Shown here one piece after another: positions 18,048-26,498 of a DNA stretch of 64,000 nt. The first letter of the stretch is position 1; each line of letters opens with the position of its first letter. This DNA is from Austwickia chelonae (GTDB lineage: Bacteria > Actinomycetota > Actinomycetes > Actinomycetales > Dermatophilaceae). Below the pieces are notes generated by a model, which ran no database searches, had not been told where the DNA came from, and saw nothing but the letters and a program-made list of their open reading frames with translations. The stretch spans positions 2,728,001 to 2,792,000 of the forward strand of contig NZ_CP031447.1 in assembly GCF_003391095.1 (NCBI RefSeq), in the 5' to 3' direction. The position numbers were made by a program, and so were the translations under genes.

Positions 18048-18433
18048 GGTGGGTTCCCTTTCTCCTTGGTCTAGAGGTCGGGCCGCTGGGCGGGACGCCA
18101 CTCGCGCGGGGCTCGTGTCCACCGGCATGGCCGGGGTAGTACCCGAACGGGAGGCATCACGCCCGGCTGGGCCGGACTTGATACGTCGTGACTCAGGTTC
18201 GCGAGCGGCTGCGTCGGTTGTCAATCAGCCACTCAGTGAAGTTGAGTTCATCTGACTCAACTTTAAGGGTGGCATTCCTGTTCCGGCGAGTTGTGTGACT
18301 TGCATCACAGATGCATGGTGTCGGTTCTCGCTAAAGATGTCGTTACCGCAACACGCGTGTCGTAGGCGTTTCACTGTCTCAGTAAGGGTGTCGTAGGACT
18401 GAGACTGCGACGAGCGACCGATCCGGGTCTGGA
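18048..18433. other. Regulatory interval between dnaK and the MerR-HEAT operon
   Basis: No gene is supported here. It holds the dnaK leader of about 190 bases, the HAIR operator at 18241-18261, and an eight-base-pair hairpin at 18376-18405 (GTCTCAGT with ACTGAGAC). That hairpin sits where transcripts of the upstream MerR-HEAT operon would end. GTGTCGTAGG occurs twice around the hairpin. Confidence 0.6.
18241..18261 (-). promoter_or_regulatory. HAIR operator (HspR binding site) upstream of dnaK
   Basis: The site reads GTTGAGT, seven bases, ACTCAAC: a perfect inverted repeat matching the HspR consensus except for the outermost base of each arm. It lies 194 bases upstream of the dnaK start. HspR is the last gene of this operon, giving a negative feedback loop. 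Confidence 0.9.
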
Positions 18434-19498
18434 TCATGGTTCGTTCCTTTCCGGCATCGGGTCCGACAACACCGGAGTCTGGGCAGGCCGTGTCTCCCGG
18501 GGACGATTCCTCACAAGAGCTGAGGCGAGGCGGGCAACGTCCCGGTCAGGATCGCGTGTGAGAGTGTCGAGGACTTCTTGTGCGGCGGAGGTGCCGATCT
18601 CGGTCAGCGCTTGAGCGAGGCGAAGACGACTCTCCTGTGGTGCATGGGGCCTGTTGAGTTCTGCCAGGAGCGCCGCGACGATGTCGTCGCCACCGGACGA
18701 GCCATGGCCGAGCTGTGCCAGGGTCTCAGCCGCTTCGACGTCGTGGTCTCCTTCGACGATCAAGCTGACCAGCACGGGCACAGCCGAGATGATGCCTTGT
18801 CGGCCCACAGCCATCGCGGCATATCGCCGTATCGTCGGGTCGGAGTCGTGGAGGAGATTCTCCAGGGCGTTGCATGCTTCCGGGGTCTCGGCCAGCTCCG
18901 TGAGGGCGAGGACAGCTCGATGTCTCCGCTCGAGGTCGGGGCTCTCGGTGGCCTCGCAGAGGGCGGCCAGCGCGGCGGTGCCTGACCGGGCAAGAACCCA
19001 GCGCAACGCTCCGCAGACGTGGGGATCATCCTCCGACACGATGGCGTTCACGAGGACCCCAGCGGGGATCGGGTCGTGAAGCGACTGCATCAGGACCTGT
19101 TGCTGACGGCGCCTCCCGCCGGAAGAGTCGAGGTCGCGCATCAGTTCGACGGCACGCAGCACATCTGCCCACCCGGTTGGTTCGCTGTTGCGGATGGCGG
19201 TGAGCCTGTCGAGAAGCTCCAGGCCTTGATCGATCTGGGATCGCGTCACACGAATGAGGTCGTCGATCAATCCAGCCGGGGCCCCATCTGGTGTTTCCAA
19301 CGCGGTACCGATCTGCTTGAGGGGCAGCCCCATGGTCCGCAGCGCTTCAACCTGAAACAATCGTTGGATGTCGGCGTCGGAATAGTCCCGATAGCCGCCG
19401 GGGGTGCGTCCCTCGGGACGCACCAACCCGAGCGCGTCATAGTGGCGCAGCATTCGGGTGCTCACCCCACTGGTACGTGCTATCTCTCCGATCAGCAT
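18434..19498 (-). CDS. MerR-family regulator fused to HEAT repeats
   Basis: A 354-residue protein. Residues 1-70 are a MerR winged helix (MLIGEIARTSGVSTRMLRHY, then PGGYRDYSDADIQRLFQVEA), followed by a helical dimerisation segment. From about residue 150 it becomes a run of HEAT-like helical repeats (for example DPTIRRYAAMAVGRQG and DPDRDVARLASALVRNR). HEAT arrays usually bind proteins, so the effector may be a partner protein rather than a small molecule. The ATG overlaps the stop of the upstream HEAT gene (ATGCTGA), so the two are translated together. Family known, inducer unknown. Confidence 0.85.
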   Translation of the reverse strand: MLIGEIARTSGVSTRMLRHYDALGLVRPEGRTPGGYRDYSDADIQRLFQVEALRTMGLPLKQIGTALETPDGAPAGLIDDLIRVTRSQIDQGLELLDRLTAIRNSEPTGWADVLRAVELMRDLDSSGGRRRQQQVLMQSLHDPIPAGVLVNAIVSEDDPHVCGALRWVLARSGTAALAALCEATESPDLERRHRAVLALTELAETPEACNALENLLHDSDPTIRRYAAMAVGRQGIISAVPVLVSLIVEGDHDVEAAETLAQLGHGSSGGDDIVAALLAELNRPHAPQESRLRLAQALTEIGTSAAQEVLDTLTRDPDRDVARLASALVRNRPRETRPAQTPVLSDPMPERNEP

Positions 19499-20205
19499 GC
19501 TGGCCCTTCCGACGCGTCCTCGGTGGCCGGGGAGCCTTCGGGAGTATCGCCGACTGTCGGCGCCGACATCATGCGCTTGGCAGCGGCGAGCGCGGCGTCG
19601 AAACCGTCGTGCGGGTTCTTCTGGAGCAGAATCGTGGCCCGGGCGTGGATGGCTTGGGCCCGGTCCGGGCCTTGAGAGATCTGGGTCAGGACCGGGGTGA
19701 TGGCGTCTCCCAACTCGATCAGGGATCGGCTCAGACTCAACTGGATATCCCGGTCGCCGCGCCCCAATTGACTCGCCAGCTCGGCGGCCAATGCGGGCTT
19801 GTTGGCGGCGGGGACCAGGGCGGCCGCTGTCCGCCATGCCGTGCGGGCCACCTCGTCGTCCGGATCACGCAGCATGCTTCGCGTGATCCAGGGCCAGGCC
19901 GCCTGGTCGCCAATCTTCGACAAGGTATGCAAGGCCTGGCTACGCGCCTGGTCGATGTCCGAATCGAGTTCGCGACGGATCCAAGGCAAGGTGCTCTGCC
20001 GAGGCAGCTGGATGATGGCCCAGGTCAGCATGTCGCGAACGAAGAAGTCTGGCTCCACGGCACAGCGCTCCACCAACACGTCCAAGAGGTCAGCGTCCGG
20101 GTGCGTGCCGAGCGTCAGCGCGGCTTGCATCCGCGCCGACGAGTTCGCAGCGCTCAAGGCACGTAGAGCGCGCTGCTGCACCGCAGACATGTTCTGTCTG
20201 TTCAT
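19492..20205 (-). CDS. HEAT-repeat protein, partner of the MerR-HEAT regulator
   Basis: A 237-residue, all-helical protein built of HEAT-like repeats, for example DSDIDQARSQALHTLSKIGD and DPDDEVARTAWRTAAALVPA. There is no enzyme motif, signal peptide or membrane segment. The ATG at 20203-20205 is preferred because it follows AAGGATGTGGTGAAG and lies just behind the MerR-type promoter; upstream in-frame codons cross that promoter. It overlaps the MerR-HEAT gene by seven bases. It may bind the HEAT part of the regulator as an anti-regulator or sensor; this is inference. Confidence 0.8.
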   Translation of the reverse strand: MNRQNMSAVQQRALRALSAANSSARMQAALTLGTHPDADLLDVLVERCAVEPDFFVRDMLTWAIIQLPRQSTLPWIRRELDSDIDQARSQALHTLSKIGDQAAWPWITRSMLRDPDDEVARTAWRTAAALVPAANKPALAAELASQLGRGDRDIQLSLSRSLIELGDAITPVLTQISQGPDRAQAIHARATILLQKNPHDGFDAALAAAKRMMSAPTVGDTPEGSPATEDASEGPAC

Positions 20206-20236
20206 CTTCACCACATCCTTCACCACCCAGCCAACA

Positions 20237-20255
20237 CCTTGACACGATGTCAAGG
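20237..20255 (-). promoter_or_regulatory. MerR-type operator/promoter of the HEAT operon
   Basis: An exact inverted repeat, CCTTGACA-3 bases-TGTCAAGG. Read on the minus strand it lies directly after TTGACC, a good -35 box, and fills the 19-base spacer before TTGGCT, a weak -10. A dyad inside an over-long 19-base spacer is the hallmark of MerR-activated promoters, so the operon probably regulates itself. Confidence 0.7.
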
Positions 20256-20422
20256 TCAAGCGGAGCCCTCAGGTTGGCTGCGAGTACATGTGGTTCGCGA
20301 GACTGTCCCTCGCTGACGTAGGGCTCGCACGGATGGCCCGGGTTGGTGACGAGTGTGATGCGGGAGTCTAATTTGGCCTCTGCGGAGGGAATCTCCTGGC
20401 CGTGGTGGAGCACAGTTCGTCA

Positions 20423-20570
20423 TTAGCGCAGCTTGACGGTGCGGATCGTCATGAGGGTCAGCCCGGTGATGAGGACGGTGATGATGAGTGCGAACTGTCA
20501 GGGGATCGTGCCGCCGAGATAAAGGCCATCGACAGTGTCCTTGCGTAAGACGCAGCAGGCGCAATCTGCC
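20423..20570 (-). pseudogene. C-terminal remnant of a membrane permease
   Basis: Reading the minus strand, a frame ends with QFALIITVLITGLTLMTIRT followed by VKLR and a stop at 20423-20425. That is one hydrophobic segment plus a basic tail, typical of the end of an exporter permease. A TGA interrupts it just before QFAL, after YLGGTIP. No start or body of the gene is present. It is a decayed fragment; the family is uncertain. Confidence 0.4.
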
Positions 20571-20573
20571 GCA

Positions 20574-21073
20574 TCACCCGAGCTCCCCGGGGCGAAGAGC
20601 TTCGGGTCCCAGGTAGACGTCACAACCTGCTTCAAGCGCGAGTACCAGCGCCTTGCGGTAGCGATCATCAAGTTCAGGAGGTGAGTCGACGGAGAACCAG
20701 GCCACCTCGGACGACTCGTCGTCACCAACCTTTGCTTCGCCCCCGGTCGCCTCGCAGACGAAGGCAATGTCGTAGTACTGGGTCTGATCGCGTTGGGGTA
20801 CGTGCTTTTCGGAAGGGTTTGGACCCATAGCAGCCGCGTGACTACGGCCTGAAGAGTGGTTTCCTCGCGGATCTCTCGCACCATCGCCTCATGGGCCTGC
20901 TCCCCTGGTTCGATAGCGCCGCTGACCAGCGTCCATACGCCGCTCTCGAAACTGCGGACAGCGAGAACCTCGCGGGCGCCGGCGGCCCCACGCAGAACAA
21001 CTCCGGTGACCCCGGGCAGGAGGACGAGGTCGTGGCCCAACCTGGCCCTCAATCCAGCCACATAGTCTGACAT
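20574..21073 (-). pseudogene. Frameshifted NUDIX hydrolase
   Basis: The start at 21071-21073 opens MSDYVAGLRARLGHDLVLLP and runs through a Nudix box, GAIEPGEQAHEAMVREIREE, ending TTL where the consensus has an EExG pattern. Around 20820-20830 the frame breaks. The rest continues in a second frame (QTQYYDIAFVCEAT, then DESSEVAWFSVDSPPELDD) to a stop at 20574. The total length is not divisible by three, so one indel explains it. Intact relatives hydrolyse nucleoside diphosphate-linked compounds. Its neighbours are also decayed, which favours a true pseudogene over a sequencing error. Confidence 0.75.
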
Positions 21074-21283
21074 GCCCGTAGTCGTCTTCTCCCTCTTCTC
21101 TGAGGGTAGCGAGACTCTAGCGGACCGCCGAGTGCGGGCAGGTAGGATCCATATCAAACTTACCTTTGACATGCCAGGTGCAGCGGAGGATCGATGTTGA
21201 CGCCTCGACAGCACCGGAGTGAGGTGTTGGTAGTGGTTCCCCTCCGACCTGACCTCGGTCGCTCGTGCCGGTTGACAGGATCG

Positions 21284-21505
21284 GCCGATAGTGTGCGCAT
21301 GTTGACCGAGATCGGCGCGCAGCCAGCCAATTTACGGACGTTCTTTCGTACTTTGGAACGCGCGCACGAGCGGGACTACCGCGGGCAGGTCGCGGCCGCC
21401 GGCTTCACCCCTGCGGCCCGGCACGGGGATGACATTGGTGCTGTACGACGTGACGACGCTGTACTTCGAGTCGTCACCCGTGACGCCACCTCCCCGGAGG
21501 ATTCG
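21284..21505 (+). pseudogene. IS1634-type transposase remnant
   Basis: One frame encodes FFRTLERAHERDYRGQVAAA and then a His-Gly-Asp turn. A +1 shift near 21432 gives TLVLYDVTTLYFESS. Together these match the N-terminal catalytic start of IS1634/IS1549-family transposases, where a GD..LVLYDVTTLYFE block carries the first catalytic Asp. Nothing of the remaining 400 or so residues is visible, and I found no terminal inverted repeats. It is a relic of a past insertion. Confidence 0.65.
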
Positions 21506-21583
21506 GCCCTCACAGCGAAGGTCGACGACATCGACGGGACGGTGCTGAACATCGCCGGCCACCACGCCTGAGACGCCCACGCT

Positions 21584-22003
21584 GTGCCCGCACCCGAACG
21601 CGTCCTCGTCGTCGACGTCGCCAACGTCATGGGCTCCGTGCCCGACGGCTGGTGGAAGAACCGCGTCGCCGCCGCGGGGCGCTTGCACGCCGCGGTCGTC
21701 GACGCGCTCGACCGAGGCCTGCTGCCCTACGACCGGGCGATCCTCGTGATGGAGGGGCAGTCGCGGGCGGGCGCCGCCGAGGGAGTGATGGGAACGACGT
21801 ACGTCGTCCATGCTCCAGGCAGCGGCGACGACGAGATCGTCCTGCACTGCCGCGCTCTCGCAGAGGCCGAGCCTGCGGCGGAGATCACGGTCGCCACCGC
21901 CGACCGGGGCCTGATCGCCCGCGTCGCGGCGATGGGCGCAGACATCGTCGGCCCCCGATCCATCCCCAGGGACACGCGCAGGCAGGCCACGCCGCGACGG
22001 TGA
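21584..22003 (+). CDS. NYN/PIN-like domain protein (small nuclease fold)
   Basis: A 139-residue protein starting at GTG. It shows the acidic positions of a NYN/PIN-type nuclease core: VLVVDVANVMG at the N-terminus, GSGDDEIV in the middle and TVATADRGLIARV near the end. Similar short proteins occur widely in actinobacteria as uncharacterised genes. It is the only clearly intact gene between 20.2 and 23.1 kb and has no operon partner. Nuclease activity is inferred only from the fold pattern. Confidence 0.6.
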   Translation: MPAPERVLVVDVANVMGSVPDGWWKNRVAAAGRLHAAVVDALDRGLLPYDRAILVMEGQSRAGAAEGVMGTTYVVHAPGSGDDEIVLHCRALAEAEPAAEITVATADRGLIARVAAMGADIVGPRSIPRDTRRQATPRR

Positions 22004-22361
22004 GCCGCGCAGCACAGCCCGTAGAGACCTCCTCGACGGTAGGCGCCCGCTCGCATCATCTCCTGACGCATGAGCGAGCCCTCGGACACGAGTTGTCCGC
22101 ACTCGAGGTACAGACCCATGGTCATCAGACACAGGACCAGGAGATGAGCCACGACAGACAGGCGTCGCCGCCGGTCGTGCTCGGCATCATCAGGGTGCTG
22201 AACTGCGAACGCGTCCATACACAGGCAGACCTCCTGGTGGAATATCAGACGCACCTGCAGCTGCCCGAAGAGACGCCAACAACCGGGCTCGGCGACCATG
22301 TACCGGTGCCGTGGCCCGCCCTCATCAGGGACACTCGCCCCGCCGCGGCAGACCACCATGA

Positions 22362-22404
22362 GGCCAGGCTTGGCCCTCACGCTGCATAAGGGTCAAGCCT
22401 GGCC
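22362..22404. terminator. Terminator-like hairpin
   Basis: A 16-base-pair stem (GGCCAGGCTTGGCCCT with AGGGTCAAGCCTGGCC, one G-T pair) with an 11-base loop lies 358 bases after the NYN-like gene. It has no T-run, and its host transcript is unclear. Confidence 0.45.
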
Positions 22405-22446
22405 GGAGTCTGCCCCCTGTGCCGCTGCTGACGCGACCTGCCTTCA

Positions 22447-22544
22447 GGCCACTGCGGTGGCACACTGCTACTGAGGTGGTTCGTCGCCACTGTGGTGGTG
22501 ACCTGTCAACACCGCAGTGCCCACGCACCACCGCAGTGCAGGCC
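22447..22544. repeat. Palindromic repeat, copy A
   Basis: Three direct units related to CACTGCGGTGG (the second and third diverged) are followed by a GTGACCTGTCAA centre and two inverted units CACCGCAGTG. The order is the same in copy B at 29.5 kb, and the centre and inverted arms also occur in copy C at 32.3 kb. Confidence 0.75.
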
Positions 22545-23071
22545 GTCGCCGCCTTGGGCATGAAGGCCGTCAAGGCAGTGCCCGATCACCCCCGTAGCGC
22601 AGCCTGGACACTGCCCCCGCCACTCCCACAGGGCCAGCTCCTGAAGTGACCACACGCCAACAGGAACGAGCCGTTCAGCTCGGGACCCCGGTTCTCGGCC
22701 AACCGACCATGCTGCCGACGCCAAATGGTCAAGCGCCCTCGGAACTACAGAGCATCAGGGGACTCTGCGCCTTCGCCGAAGGTCACGGCGCGCGAAAGCA
22801 TCGCCGTACGTCCGCCTGCCCGGCGCCCCGTCATCGGCATGAGCGGATGGCCTCGCCCAGGCTTCGTTCAGAAGTCCACGGCTGAGGAGTCGGACACGAC
22901 CCTGAGGCGCGGACGATCTCACATTCCTGACCACATGCCTGGTCAGGCCGATACGCCGATGACAAGTGCGACGAGAACTTACCCGGGCGTCGCCCCTTCT
23001 CGGAGAAACCACCGCCCCATCGGACATGCCACCGGAGTGTCATCCGCTCCAGCCGGCCGGTCGGCGGCGAA

Positions 23072-23752
23072 TCACCCCGGCGGAACTGTATCGCTCGGAA
23101 GTTTGGCCTCCTGGACCAGAAGGGCCACCTGGACCCGGTTCTCACAACCCAATCTCGCCATGATTCGGGTGAGATAGCCCTTCACCGTCGAAGTACTGAG
23201 ATAGAGCTCCCGGGCAATCTCGGCATTGCTCTTCCCTTCAGCAACCGCGGAAACCACCCGGAGTTCCTGCGCGCCCAGAGAGGCCAGCGCCGCGCGCGCA
23301 CGGGCACGATCAGTGGGTCGTTGTTCATCGACGACCATGTCGATCAGCCGTCCCAAGACCGTGGCCGACACCGTGCGTTCCCCCTGAGCTACCTTGCGCA
23401 CCGATGCCATGAGCACCTCGGGGGGCACGTCCTTCAGGAGATAGCCGTCCGCACCGGCGGCGAGCGCTCGCCGGACGAGTTCGTCGGTTTCGAACGTCGT
23501 CAGTACCAGGACGGCGGGCCGAGGTCCGCGCCGGCGGAGACGCGCCGTGGTCGTGACGCCGTCGTCGCCCGGCATGCGGATGTCCATGAGTACGACGTCG
23601 GGGTCCAGCTCGTCGATCACCGCTGAAGCCTGTTCGCCGTCCCCCGCTTCGCCCACCACGTCGATGTCGTCGGACGCGCCCAACAGGAGCCGTATCGCAG
23701 CTCTGACCAGCGGGTCGTCATCGATCACTACGACGTTGATCATGGCTGACAT
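23072..23752 (-). CDS. NarL/LuxR-family response regulator
   Basis: A 226-residue regulator. The receiver domain has the acidic pair IDDDP, the phospho-acceptor Asp in VVLMDIRMPG, and Lys in YLLKDVPPE. The C-terminal LuxR helix-turn-helix includes GKSNAEIARELYLSTSTVKG. The start is either MSAM at 23750-23752 or three codons later (MINVV); both overlap the kinase gene, so the two are coupled. Phosphorylation by the neighbouring kinase should drive DNA binding. The targets are unknown; the coupled YqeB-like operon itself is a candidate. Confidence 0.93.
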   Translation of the reverse strand: MSAMINVVVIDDDPLVRAAIRLLLGASDDIDVVGEAGDGEQASAVIDELDPDVVLMDIRMPGDDGVTTTARLRRRGPRPAVLVLTTFETDELVRRALAAGADGYLLKDVPPEVLMASVRKVAQGERTVSATVLGRLIDMVVDEQRPTDRARARAALASLGAQELRVVSAVAEGKSNAEIARELYLSTSTVKGYLTRIMARLGCENRVQVALLVQEAKLPSDTVPPG

Positions 23753-24903
23753 GGTAGGTGAGCTTCCACGACGAACACCTTTCCCTCGGCGCTGGAGACC
23801 GGGCCACTGCGGAATCGGCCACCGATGAGACGCACCCGCTCGCCGAGCCCGATCAGGCCCCAGTGGCCGCCCTGGACGCTGCGGGGAGCAAGCAGCGGAG
23901 CCGACGACGGAAGCGGGGTCAGCACCCTGACGAGAAGCCCCTTGTCGTCGCGACGGATCTCGACCGTCACCGGGGCGCCGGGGGCGTGCTTGCGCGCATT
24001 GGTCAACCCCTCCTGCACGACCCGGTACGCCGTGAGCCCGACCAGCCCGTCCTGGGTCATGAGGGAGAGGTCACCGACAGTCTTCACCGTCGCACCGCTG
24101 CGCCGCGCCTGGTCGATCAGTTGGGGTACCGCTCGCACCGAGCTGTTCGAGGCTGTCTCCTCCGGTGATCTCAGGAGTCCGAGCACGGCCCGTAGGTCTT
24201 CCATGCTCTGTTGGGCTGACGCTCGGAGCAGTTGCATGGCTTGTGTGGACTCTTCGTCCGTGAGGTCCTTCCGCGTGTCCAGGATGTTGGCGTACATGAC
24301 GACGAGCGACAGCCGATGGGCAAGTTGATCGTGCATGTCGCGAGCGATGCGCTCACGTTCGGCGAGTTGCGCTTGGGTGACGCGAGCCTCGAGCTCGGTC
24401 TCGCTGGCAAGCACCCTGGCACGTAGGCTTTCCAGGAGTTCGCGGCGGCTGCGGGCGAGCCTCCCCAGTGCCACCGCCCCGATGGTCGACGCGATGCCCA
24501 CCGTGAGCTCATCGAGAGCCTTGTCTGGCGGAAACGCTCCCGACAGGTAGCACGCGGTCACCACCAGGTGCAGGGATACGACGCCGAGTGTCGTCGCCAG
24601 TCGGCTCGCTACCGCGAGGGTGTAGAGGGCGACCAGCGCCGCCGGCCCCAACGAATCCGTGAACAGCAACAGCGGCGTAAGTCCGAGAGCCACACCGGTG
24701 GGGTAACGGCGGCGCCACCAGAGCGACAGAGCCCCCGCAAGCCCTCCGCCCAGGCCGAGCATGGCAACCGTTGGTTGCTGACCGGTCGTCGAACCGTCGA
24801 GAACGGGGGCGGCCACGAAGACAGCCGCCACGAGGACCAGCGCGGCGTCCAGGAAGAGTTGGCTGCGGGTCCGCGACGGCGGATGCCCTCCGGTGTCGAT
24901 CAC
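23740..24903 (-). CDS. Sensor histidine kinase (NarX/DesK type)
   Basis: A 387-residue membrane kinase. Four to five hydrophobic segments fill residues 17-150, with hardly any extracellular loop, so it probably senses the membrane itself or a membrane partner. The HisKA_3 phosphorylation box is ERERIARDMHDQLAHRLSLV. The ATPase domain shows VQEGLTNARKHAPG (N box) and GLIGLGERVRLIGG (G box). The GTG start overlaps the stop of the upstream membrane protein gene by the sequence GTGA, and its end overlaps the regulator gene. These form a three-gene unit. Confidence 0.92.
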   Translation of the reverse strand: MIDTGGHPPSRTRSQLFLDAALVLVAAVFVAAPVLDGSTTGQQPTVAMLGLGGGLAGALSLWWRRRYPTGVALGLTPLLLFTDSLGPAALVALYTLAVASRLATTLGVVSLHLVVTACYLSGAFPPDKALDELTVGIASTIGAVALGRLARSRRELLESLRARVLASETELEARVTQAQLAERERIARDMHDQLAHRLSLVVMYANILDTRKDLTDEESTQAMQLLRASAQQSMEDLRAVLGLLRSPEETASNSSVRAVPQLIDQARRSGATVKTVGDLSLMTQDGLVGLTAYRVVQEGLTNARKHAPGAPVTVEIRRDDKGLLVRVLTPLPSSAPLLAPRSVQGGHWGLIGLGERVRLIGGRFRSGPVSSAEGKVFVVEAHLPCQP

Positions 24904-25637
24904 AAGGTCTGGAAGAGCGGCCGAACGAGTTGATGCTCGCCCTGATCGTGAACGACGTACCCCTGGCGCTGGATGATGTCCCGGAGCCTGCGCGCCTCCG
25001 TGTGCGAATTGGTCGAGAGCGCCTCCCGCCGAGTTGCGAGCGCGGCATCCACGGAATCGGGCAGGTTCAAGGCGCCTGGTCTCCAGGGTTCATAGCGATC
25101 CGCGAATGGGTCTTCGTCGAGCCAGGGGTACTGGTGGCGGCGAAATGCTTCACGTTGCCCGACGAGCGGCGCTTCCATGGGCTCGTCGAAGAGGATTCGC
25201 GACTCCCGGTCGAGGAACACGGTGTGTTTCCCGCACGGGAAGATGGCCATGATCGTGTCCCTGGGGAAGCTGGTCGATGTGCCCTGGAATGCCACGTCGA
25301 CCGATTGGTCACTGACCGTGGCGCGCGCCGACTCGCGCTTGGCCACGAAGGCGATTCCAAGGCCGAACACGAGCCATACAAGAACGTTGAAAGCGGTCTG
25401 CCATACGCCCTCGATGTGGCCCACCAGTCTGATGACCGGCTTCACCGGAAGAGCACCGAAGCTGCCGAGGGCCCACCGGGCCATGATCGGCAGGGCCAGC
25501 CCGAACAGGATGGAGGCTGCGGGAATCGCCATGAAGACGAAAATATTCTCAGACTTTCCGTATTCCAGGGCGGTAGCTGCCGCTGATGCGCCACCGTCAA
25601 CACTGCCCGTGGCTTTTCGCTCGCTTTCTTCTTGCAT
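24900..25637 (-). CDS. YqeB-like membrane protein
   Basis: A 245-residue protein with two membrane segments, at about residues 33-55 and 76-98. They are followed by a cytoplasmic domain of about 140 residues containing DTIMAIFPCGKHTVFLDRES and a Tyr/Trp-rich stretch (HQYPWLDEDPFADRYEPW). It resembles uncharacterised YqeB-family proteins. The ATG at 25635-25637 follows GAGAAGGG. It is the first gene of the coupled operon with the kinase and regulator, so it may supply the stimulus or be an accessory sensor. That role is inferred from position only. Confidence 0.65.
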   Translation of the reverse strand: MQEESERKATGSVDGGASAAATALEYGKSENIFVFMAIPAASILFGLALPIMARWALGSFGALPVKPVIRLVGHIEGVWQTAFNVLVWLVFGLGIAFVAKRESARATVSDQSVDVAFQGTSTSFPRDTIMAIFPCGKHTVFLDRESRILFDEPMEAPLVGQREAFRRHQYPWLDEDPFADRYEPWRPGALNLPDSVDAALATRREALSTNSHTEARRLRDIIQRQGYVVHDQGEHQLVRPLFQTL

Positions 25638-26017
25638 GACCGACGGTTCCCTTCTCTCCGCTGAGAAGCCAGGAGAACGACGCCACCCTGGCCCGTAAGA
25701 GCTAGCCCATCGACCAGGCGTGAATTCTGTCAAGGCTATTCGCCCGGGCCACGACCAAAGCACACTGAAGAACCGACCTTGGTGCGACGGTGTGGACCTG
25801 GCAAGGAGACCTTCCGACGTCGGTCCCATGCTTCAGTCGCCTCCGGAGAGCCCTACAGGTCGATGAACCCCACAGACTTCGCCTCGGTGGCGCTTCCTTG
25901 GGAGTGTTGCTACCTCCTTGGAAGAAATAGTGAGATAGTTCATTCAAGCAGCAGGAATAGCACCTAGATCGTAGATCAAAATATCGAGCCTCTCCCTCGG
26001 AATCAAGGGCCTTCTCA
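25638..26017. other. Divergent intergenic region
   Basis: No gene is supported. Toward the right, A/T content rises (runs such as AGAAATAGTGAGATAG), marking the border of the A/T-richer island. It must hold divergent promoters for the YqeB operon and the lipoprotein/ABC operon, but I cannot place them. Confidence 0.5.
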
Positions 26018-26467
26018 ATGGACAACTCCTACTTATTGATAGACAAAAGAATCATGGCACTCACTCTTCTTGCAGGGCTTCTGACATCAGGGTGCTCTTC
26101 GCACGATGCCGACGAGCCTGGCTTAATCGATGGAACCGAAGGCGTCACACTGACCGTGAATGCCTGGAGTCAAGCACTGGCAAACGGACAGGGGAACCGC
26201 ACATGCTCACTCATGGACAAGGACACACAAGCAGCTCTCATTTCTGAGACATCATCAGCAGACTGTCTCAGCGCTACAGCGGCATGGGCCAAGAAACATC
26301 CTCAATCGTGGACGATCACAGAAACCGATGTGGCCATCGATGGAGACAAAGCCACAGCCCGTTACGACGGCAATAGCGATGCCCAGGCGACAGCGAAATT
26401 ACTGGGATCATCCTCCAGCCTGACCCTGCGTCGTATCGAATCCCGCTGGACCTTGGTGACGAAATGA
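26018..26467 (+). CDS. Small lipoprotein
   Basis: A 149-residue protein with a signal peptide ending LLTSGC, a lipobox. The mature region of about 125 residues has VNAWSQALANGQGNRTCSLM and a closing LTLRRIESRWTLV, a pattern seen in small NTF2-like lipoproteins. The start is uncertain; a second ATG at 26054 would still leave a signal peptide. It lies 31 bases before an ABC ATPase gene, so it may be part of that exporter. Codon use is more A/T-rich than in flanking genes. Confidence 0.65.
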   Translation: MDNSYLLIDKRIMALTLLAGLLTSGCSSHDADEPGLIDGTEGVTLTVNAWSQALANGQGNRTCSLMDKDTQAALISETSSADCLSATAAWAKKHPQSWTITETDVAIDGDKATARYDGNSDAQATAKLLGSSSSLTLRRIESRWTLVTK

Positions 26468-26498
26468 AGCACAATGTGATCACTTCGCTGGTGACATC

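Larger units (their letters stand above)
22004..23071. other. Gene-poor, decayed interval
   Basis: I find no supported gene in these 1.07 kb. Open frames on both strands lack ribosome sites, recognisable motifs and normal composition. The stretch contains a terminator-like hairpin (22362-22404) and one copy of a palindromic repeat family (22447-22544). Together with the broken NUDIX and transposase genes to the left it looks like eroded accessory DNA. Confidence 0.55.

Noticed and set aside
18225-18437. A 70-codon minus-strand frame upstream of dnaK
   Set aside because: It runs through the HAIR operator and promoter region and has no family match.
21727-22380. A 217-codon minus-strand frame containing a possible membrane segment
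   Set aside because: It overlaps the NYN-like gene antisense, has no ribosome site and no recognisable motif.
22725-23177. A 150-codon plus-strand frame
   Set aside because: Arg/Pro/Ser-rich composition, overlap with the response regulator gene and lack of any motif indicate chance.
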